A stretch of 9,349 nt of DNA from Treponema sp. UBA3870 (lineage in GTDB: Bacteria; Spirochaetota; Spirochaetia; Treponematales; Treponemataceae), in the NCBI GenBank assembly GCA_002392275.1, contig DGGQ01000122.1, positions 1-9,349 of the forward strand, written 5' to 3'. How positions within the stretch are numbered: position 1 is the first letter of the stretch; each line of letters opens with the position of its first letter. Position numbers and translations under genes: made by a program. Under the pieces are notes generated by a model. That model ran no database searches. It had not been told where the DNA came from and saw only the letters and a list, made by a program, of their open reading frames with translations. Shown here one piece after another: positions 6,139 to 9,349 of this stretch.

Positions 6139-6182
6139 TTTTTCATTTCCATGTCCATATATATGCAATGAAAAAAAATCAG
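6135..6182. repeat. imperfect inverted repeat between the 704-residue gene and the tRNA gene
   Basis: CTGATTTTTCATT (6135-6147) pairs with AATGAAAAAAAATCAG (6167-6182), with three extra A residues bulged in the right arm. The loop contains the alternating TATATAT. Function unknown; no terminator-type T-run follows on either strand. Confidence 0.55.
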
Positions 6183-6211
6183 GATTGTAATCAAAAGTGC
6201 AAATTTTTTGC

Positions 6212-6244
6212 AAAAAAAATCCCGGAAACAAAAAAGTCTCCGGG
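6212..6244 (-). terminator. terminator of tRNA-Val
   Basis: On the minus strand, eight bases after the tRNA 3' end, CCCGGA (6244-6239) pairs with TCCGGG (6226-6221) across a 12-base loop, followed by A and eight T residues (A at 6212-6219 on the + strand). This is a GC-rich stem with a long T-tract, a standard rho-independent terminator. Confidence 0.85.
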
Positions 6245-6252
6245 GTTTGTTA

Positions 6253-6324
6253 TGCTCGATACTAGATTCGAACTAGTGACTTCTACCGTGTGAAGGTAGC
6301 ACTCTACCACTGAGTTAATCGAGC
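6253..6324 (-). tRNA. tRNA-Val, anticodon CAC
   Basis: A 72-base sequence on the minus strand folds as a complete cloverleaf: acceptor arms GCTCGAT and ATCGAGC (7 bp), D arm ACTC/GAGT, anticodon arm CTACC/GGTAG with the loop TTCACAC, variable region AAGTC, and T arm ACTAG/CTAGT with TTCGAAT. Bases 34-36 are CAC, reading GUG, so it should carry valine. The discriminator base is A and no CCA is encoded (next bases are TAAC), so CCA must be added afterwards. It has its own promoter and terminator, making a one-gene transcription unit. Confidence 0.95.
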
Positions 6325-6346
6325 AACACAATCTTTATAAATCAAT

Positions 6347-6375
6347 ATTGTATTCCATCCTACCGCTTTTGTCAA
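6347..6375 (-). promoter_or_regulatory. promoter of tRNA-Val
   Basis: On the minus strand TTGACA (6370-6375) is a perfect -35, followed by a 17-base spacer and TACAAT (6347-6352), five of six to consensus. Transcription would begin near 6340, about 16 bases before the mature tRNA 5' end. The strength fits a stable RNA gene. Confidence 0.85.
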
Positions 6376-6393
6376 GTCCACCGTTAGGACCTG

Positions 6394-7782
6394 CTATTTA
6401 AGCGTGTAGGAAACCAGAGTCCAGTATGACTCGCTAGTTCCATTGTTCACGCTGATTTTAAGCGTTTTTGCATCCGACGGGATTTTTATGGTTTTCGAAT
6501 AGATTCCGTCCCCGGCTGCTTCCAAGGTATACCAGTTGTTGTCGATTTTGACTTCAATGTCGCTGTACTTCGATTTTACGGAGAATTCGTATGTCTTCCC
6601 CCTCTCCAGCGGTGCCTCAATCGGTGAAAGCAGGATTCCGTTCGCGTCAAGTCCGTAGTCATCGTATGTCTTCGGAAATACCGTAGCCCCCGCCGACTTT
6701 GAGTCCAGTATCATTTCGCCGCAGTAGTTGCTTTTTTCCATGGTGTCATCCTGCTGGAAAAACGATACCTTATATCTTGCCGCACGGGGCAGGCTGAACA
6801 TGATTCTGGTCGTTCCGTCGTCCGTAAGCTGTTTGAATGTCAGGTTCGGGATTTTTTCGTTCCTTTCAATGTCGAGTATGTTGCATGAAAGGTTTTGTTT
6901 TTCTTTTTCGACATACTCGATTGTGAAGTTTCCGTTGCACTTGTTGATTAGTTTCAAATCGGTTTTAAGTTCTTCAACCGCATAGAAAAAATTCGGCTCA
7001 AGCGATGGAAGTTCCAAAAACTGTGAAAACGTTACCTTCTTTGGAAGGAGCTGGTCCTCTGCGGAATCAGTGTAGTGGGAATAGATGAAATGCTCGGGAT
7101 TCGGGCAAAGCCAGTCCGTCGAGTATTCGTGGACTGACACCTTTTCCGCCATGTAGCCTTCATCCCAGGTGGAGTCAATGATGTAGTCCTTTCCTTTGAT
7201 TGTGACTATGTTCCATGCATGGTTTGAACTGTATGTCTTCTTTTCGTTGTTGATGTCTGCGCTGACACCGCGCGCATATCCATGTACGACACGGCATGTG
7301 ATATCAAGTTCGTCGCATAGCCTCTTGAACGCGCTTGAAAATCCTTCGCACACGGCGTATCCGCTTCTGAATACGTCTTCGGAGTCCTGTGAAGGACTGT
7401 CCCCGCTCCAGTATGAGTCGTCATCGTATTTGATGGTCAGGCATATTAGGTCGTGAATCATCTTGACACGCTCGAAATCGTCGGATGCGGATTTGTCTAT
7501 TTCCTCCGCAACCTTGGCTATGTAGCGTTTTACGTCGGTTTGCCTGAGCGAATCGGTCTTGCTGTTCTTGAGGGCGACCATCGTTTCATCCTCTTTGTTA
7601 GCCTTGAGTGAATCAATTCGGGAAATTTCTGAATCCCTCTTAGTGCTCTGGTTCTGATTTTGCTCCGCCTCTTTATTATTCGCTGGATTTGTTCTGAAAC
7701 TTGGTTTTGCAAAAATCGGGCATGCGAAAGTCAAAAGGAGCGCAAGGGATGCCGCTGCCTTAAATGGATGGTTCTTTTTCAT
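6394..7782 (-). CDS. exported transglutaminase-like (KY-type) protein
   Basis: A 462-residue protein with an N-terminal signal peptide (basic MKKNHPFK, hydrophobic core, probable cleavage after IFA at residue 25; Cys21 in TFAC makes a lipoprotein possible but the lipobox is poor). Residues 30-80 are a polar linker. Residues about 85-215 form a transglutaminase/kyphoscoliosis-peptidase-like domain with the expected triad: Cys145 in YAVCEGFS, His188 in SSNHAWNIV and Asp203 in IDSTWDEG. The C-terminal half is beta-rich, probably two immunoglobulin-like modules. Such proteins are putative cysteine proteases or transamidases acting outside the cytoplasm; the substrate is unknown. GGAGGA (7785-7790) three bases before the ATG fixes the start. 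The tRNA-Val promoter begins 19 bases beyond the stop. The gene lies 189 bases downstream of another exported-protein gene, with a terminator between them, so they are probably separate units. Confidence 0.85.
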   Translation of the reverse strand: MKKNHPFKAAASLALLLTFACPIFAKPSFRTNPANNKEAEQNQNQSTKRDSEISRIDSLKANKEDETMVALKNSKTDSLRQTDVKRYIAKVAEEIDKSASDDFERVKMIHDLICLTIKYDDDSYWSGDSPSQDSEDVFRSGYAVCEGFSSAFKRLCDELDITCRVVHGYARGVSADINNEKKTYSSNHAWNIVTIKGKDYIIDSTWDEGYMAEKVSVHEYSTDWLCPNPEHFIYSHYTDSAEDQLLPKKVTFSQFLELPSLEPNFFYAVEELKTDLKLINKCNGNFTIEYVEKEKQNLSCNILDIERNEKIPNLTFKQLTDDGTTRIMFSLPRAARYKVSFFQQDDTMEKSNYCGEMILDSKSAGATVFPKTYDDYGLDANGILLSPIEAPLERGKTYEFSVKSKYSDIEVKIDNNWYTLEAAGDGIYSKTIKIPSDAKTLKISVNNGTSESYWTLVSYTLK

Positions 7783-7882
7783 GTTTCCTCCAGAAAAAAT
7801 GCAAGCGCATGGCTTACCGTGAATATGTTACAGGAAAAAGGGGAGGCGCGCAAGAAAAATGTGCGGGTAAATGCGGAAAAAT

Positions 7883-7922
7883 AAAAAAAGGCACACCAAA
7901 AATCATGGATTCCTGATATGCC
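7883..7922 (-). terminator. terminator of the CBM48-like protein gene
   Basis: On the minus strand GGCA (7922-7919) pairs with TGCC (7893-7890), enclosing an inner stem ATCAGG/CC(A)TGAT with a three-base loop and an unpaired stretch, and is followed by seven T residues (A at 7883-7889 on the + strand). It is about 50 bases past the stop codon at 7972. The unpaired inner stretch makes it imperfect. Confidence 0.5.
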
Positions 7923-7971
7923 CTGTTTTTTTCCACAATAACAAATATGTTTTGGTACTGGGCGGCCTGCC

Positions 7972-8700
7972 TCAGCGGGTGACAACCAGGAGTGACGCTT
8001 CCTTTCCGTCGGGGGTGTAGCATCTTTCCGGATTGGTCTTGTCGGGGTAGGATTTCATGCCAATGTAGTAGGCGTACTCATATTTTCCGGGGGGCAGGGG
8101 AAGATCCAGCTGGTATTTTCCCGGGGCGACTTCCTGCATCAGATAAATCCAGCTGTCCCAGTTCGTAAAGCTCGCTCCAAGGCGCACCTGCTGTCCTGAC
8201 TGTCCCGTGTATATGAAACGTATCTTCCCGTTGTCAAGCTTTTCCGTCACGGCGGGGATGTCCCTTCTCGCGTTGATTCTGGAGAGCATTATCGAGGTCT
8301 TTGTGTTGAATTCCTTGTCGGAGTTCATCGGGTCGGTCGTCCATAGCCCGTCAACCACAAGCCTGTAGCCAACAGTCTGCACGGTCTTTGGAAGCTTCAG
8401 GATGTAGAAGAAAAGGGAGTCCTCAATCTCGTATTCGTCGTCCCTCTTGTTCTTTATCTGGAATTTGTGGATTTCCCTGAAATTCTCAAAGTCGAACGCA
8501 ATACCGATATAGCGCGGGCCTTTTTTCTGAGTAAAAATTATATAGTCGCCCTTGACGTATGGGGCCTGTACATCCAGAATCGTTGCGGCTATCTCCGCGT
8601 AGTCAGCTTCATCTATCGGCAGAGCCTTTACGCTTGTTTCTGCGAAAGCCGCAGAGCAAAAAAGTGCCGCGGAAAGCAAAAGTAAAGCAATCTTTTTCAT
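7972..8700 (-). CDS. exported protein with AMPK/CBM48-like domain
   Basis: A 242-residue protein with a clear signal peptide (MKKIALLLLSAALFCSAAFA, cleavage after residue 20). Residues about 165-240 (VRLGASFTNWDSWIYLMQEV, then GKYQLDLPLPPGKYEYAYYI and a final beta-strand) match the early-set carbohydrate-binding fold of AMPK-beta/isoamylase N-terminal domains (CBM48). Residues about 65-140, with YRLVVDGLWTTDPMN, look like a second, more divergent copy. No catalytic glycosidase domain is present. It would act in the periplasm or at the surface, perhaps binding a polysaccharide or another protein; binding is not shown by the sequence. No good Shine-Dalgarno is close to the ATG, while a GATAAT -10 box lies six bases upstream. 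Confidence 0.82.
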   Translation of the reverse strand: MKKIALLLLSAALFCSAAFAETSVKALPIDEADYAEIAATILDVQAPYVKGDYIIFTQKKGPRYIGIAFDFENFREIHKFQIKNKRDDEYEIEDSLFFYILKLPKTVQTVGYRLVVDGLWTTDPMNSDKEFNTKTSIMLSRINARRDIPAVTEKLDNGKIRFIYTGQSGQQVRLGASFTNWDSWIYLMQEVAPGKYQLDLPLPPGKYEYAYYIGMKSYPDKTNPERCYTPDGKEASLLVVTR

Positions 8701-8706
8701 GCCTAT

Positions 8707-8735
8707 ATTATCGTCCTTCCGGGGGATTTTTTTAA
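8707..8735 (-). promoter_or_regulatory. promoter of the CBM48-like gene (leaderless)
   Basis: On the minus strand TTAAAA (8730-8735, four of six) is separated by 17 bases from GATAAT (8707-8712, five of six). The -10 ends six bases before the ATG, the same spacing as for the genes starting at 3136 and 5983. An AAGGA lies 13 bases before the ATG, too far for normal use. Confidence 0.5.
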
Positions 8736-8935
8736 GAATTTTTGTAATATTTCCCGCGAAAGTTGAAGTTTTTTCGGATTCCAGTTACACTGTCTTGGGA
8801 GGTCGCGAAAATCGTAATTTTTGGGGATTCCATTCTAAACCAGACCTTTTGTTTTTCCGATAGTAGGAAAAGCGGACCGCCTGTTTTCATTTTATGGCGG
8901 TCGGTGAATAATGGTTCGTCCGGTATTTCCGGGGG
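8736..8935. other. intergenic region with degenerate direct repeats and an inverted repeat
   Basis: No convincing gene is seen between the divergent promoters. Two related segments begin CGCGAAA at 8755 and 8804 and end GGATTCCA, about 32 bases each with roughly three quarters of positions shared. GACCGCC (8875-8881) and GGCGGTC (8896-8902) form a 7-bp inverted repeat with a 14-base loop, without a T-run. These could be regulatory sites or decayed repeat DNA. Confidence 0.4.
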
Positions 8936-8964
8936 TTTCCAAACAGATTTTAGCGGAGTATAAT
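8936..8964 (+). promoter_or_regulatory. promoter of the gene at 8973
   Basis: TTTCCA (8936-8941, four of six) is separated by 17 bases from a perfect TATAAT (8959-8964). The -10 ends eight bases before the ATG, so the leader would be zero to two bases. GGAG at 8955-8958 overlaps the spacer and would not be in the mRNA. Confidence 0.65.
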
Positions 8965-8972
8965 AATTTATT

Positions 8973-9349
8973 ATGCCAGGATTAAGCCAGCTCAAACAGT
9001 TTACCTCAGATATTTTGAATCTCGGAGACGAAGTAAAGATACGTGCCGCGCGTGGTGAAAAGCCAGTGACGGTCCCAATTCCAAAGGACATAGGTGTTGA
9101 TGACGATTCCGATGATTTCAGACTGGGAATGCCCCAGCTTTCGGAGGAGGAGGAGCTACAGGCGCAGGCTCTTGCAGAGGAAAGAAACCGCGAGGCCAAC
9201 GACTTTTCGGACATAACCGGCGAGTCTGGTGAAAAAGAGGCGGTGGACTCCGTTGATACGAACCTTGCCATGCCCGATGTTTCCGACCTTCTTGCGGGAC
9301 CGTCCTCGTCCGACCTTGACGATTTGGACCTCAGCGAATTCGAGGAGCA
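8973..9349 (+). CDS. acidic cytoplasmic protein, N-terminus only (possible spirochaetal TPR protein)
   Basis: The frame opens with ATG at 8973 and runs off the window after 125 codons. It begins MPGLSQLKQFTSDILNLGDE, continues VKIRAARGEKPVTVPIPKDI, and then becomes very acidic (VDDDSDDFRLGMPQLSEEEE; later SSSDLDDLDLSEFEE). There is no signal peptide. The opening resembles, from memory, a conserved spirochaetal family whose longer members carry tetratricopeptide repeats and include candidates for flagellar collar proteins; no repeats lie in the visible part, so this is tentative. The start is supported by a TATAAT promoter directly upstream and by the lack of any Shine-Dalgarno within the expected transcript. 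The opposite-strand ORF over this region is a shadow. Confidence 0.75.
   Translation, partial: MPGLSQLKQFTSDILNLGDEVKIRAARGEKPVTVPIPKDIGVDDDSDDFRLGMPQLSEEEELQAQALAEERNREANDFSDITGESGEKEAVDSVDTNLAMPDVSDLLAGPSSSDLDDLDLSEFEE

Noticed and set aside
6253..6324. Reading the tRNA anticodon as TTC (Glu)
   Set aside because: With a five-pair CTACC/GGTAG stem the seven-base loop is TTCACAC, placing CAC at positions 34-36 after T33; TTC would need a shifted stem.
7720..7725. Lipobox in the transglutaminase-like protein (Cys21)
   Set aside because: T-F-A-C has a bulky Phe at -2 and Thr at -3; the A-K junction after residue 25 is a better signal peptidase I site, so lipidation is noted only as a possibility.
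8763..8963. 66-residue + strand ORF in the intergenic region
   Set aside because: No ribosome binding site, no recognised family, and it overlaps the promoter of the gene at 8973.
8732..9271. 179-residue minus-strand ORF
   Set aside because: Low-complexity Ser-rich translation opposite the acidic + strand gene, crossing two promoters; typical shadow ORF.
1..9349. CRISPR array or other regular short-repeat array
   Set aside because: No set of regularly spaced direct repeats was found; the only clustered repeats are the three dissimilar hairpins.

Overview
The window looks like a chromosomal segment of a Treponema-like spirochaete. The evidence is a fliI-fliJ flagellar pair, a TGS/ThrRS-like/uridine-kinase fusion of the type found in treponemes, several predicted exported proteins, and a tRNA gene without an encoded CCA. 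The genus is inferred from protein character, not from a database search.

Layout, left to right. (1) 1-729, + strand: the 3' end of fliI and complete fliJ, the tail of a flagellar export operon. (2) 798-1474, + strand: a BrnT/BrnA toxin-antitoxin pair with its own sigma70-type promoter, a candidate operator over the -10 box and a terminator-like palindrome. (3) 1484-3136, - strand: a TGS-domain nucleoside (uridine-type) kinase, convergent with brnTA. (4) 3137-3868: about 730 bases without an intact large gene. It holds a possible 57-codon ORF, three consecutive strong hairpins, a frameshifted remnant of a PD-(D/E)XK (Rpn/transposase-type) nuclease, and the terminator of the next gene. (5) 3869-5983, - strand: a 704-residue protein of unknown function with a Rho-N/SAP-like N-terminus. 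(6) 5984-6375: a divergent 41-codon ORF, a hairpin, and a tRNA-Val(CAC) gene with promoter and terminator. (7) 6394-8700, - strand: two predicted exported proteins, a transglutaminase-like (KY-type) protein and a small protein ending in an AMPK/CBM48-like domain. (8) 8701-8972: a divergent intergenic region with promoters for both flanking genes. (9) 8973-end, + strand: the N-terminus of an acidic cytoplasmic protein whose opening resembles a spirochaetal family that often carries tetratricopeptide repeats.

The genes do not form one pathway. The window joins conserved housekeeping and flagellar loci to small accessory pieces (toxin-antitoxin, decayed nuclease, palindromic repeats). The most notable regulatory pattern is that four genes (starts at 3136, 5983, 8700 and 8973) have a good -10 hexamer only 6 to 8 bases before the ATG and no well-placed Shine-Dalgarno. 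This predicts leaderless or nearly leaderless mRNAs, whereas fliJ, brnA and the transglutaminase-like gene have clear Shine-Dalgarno sequences.
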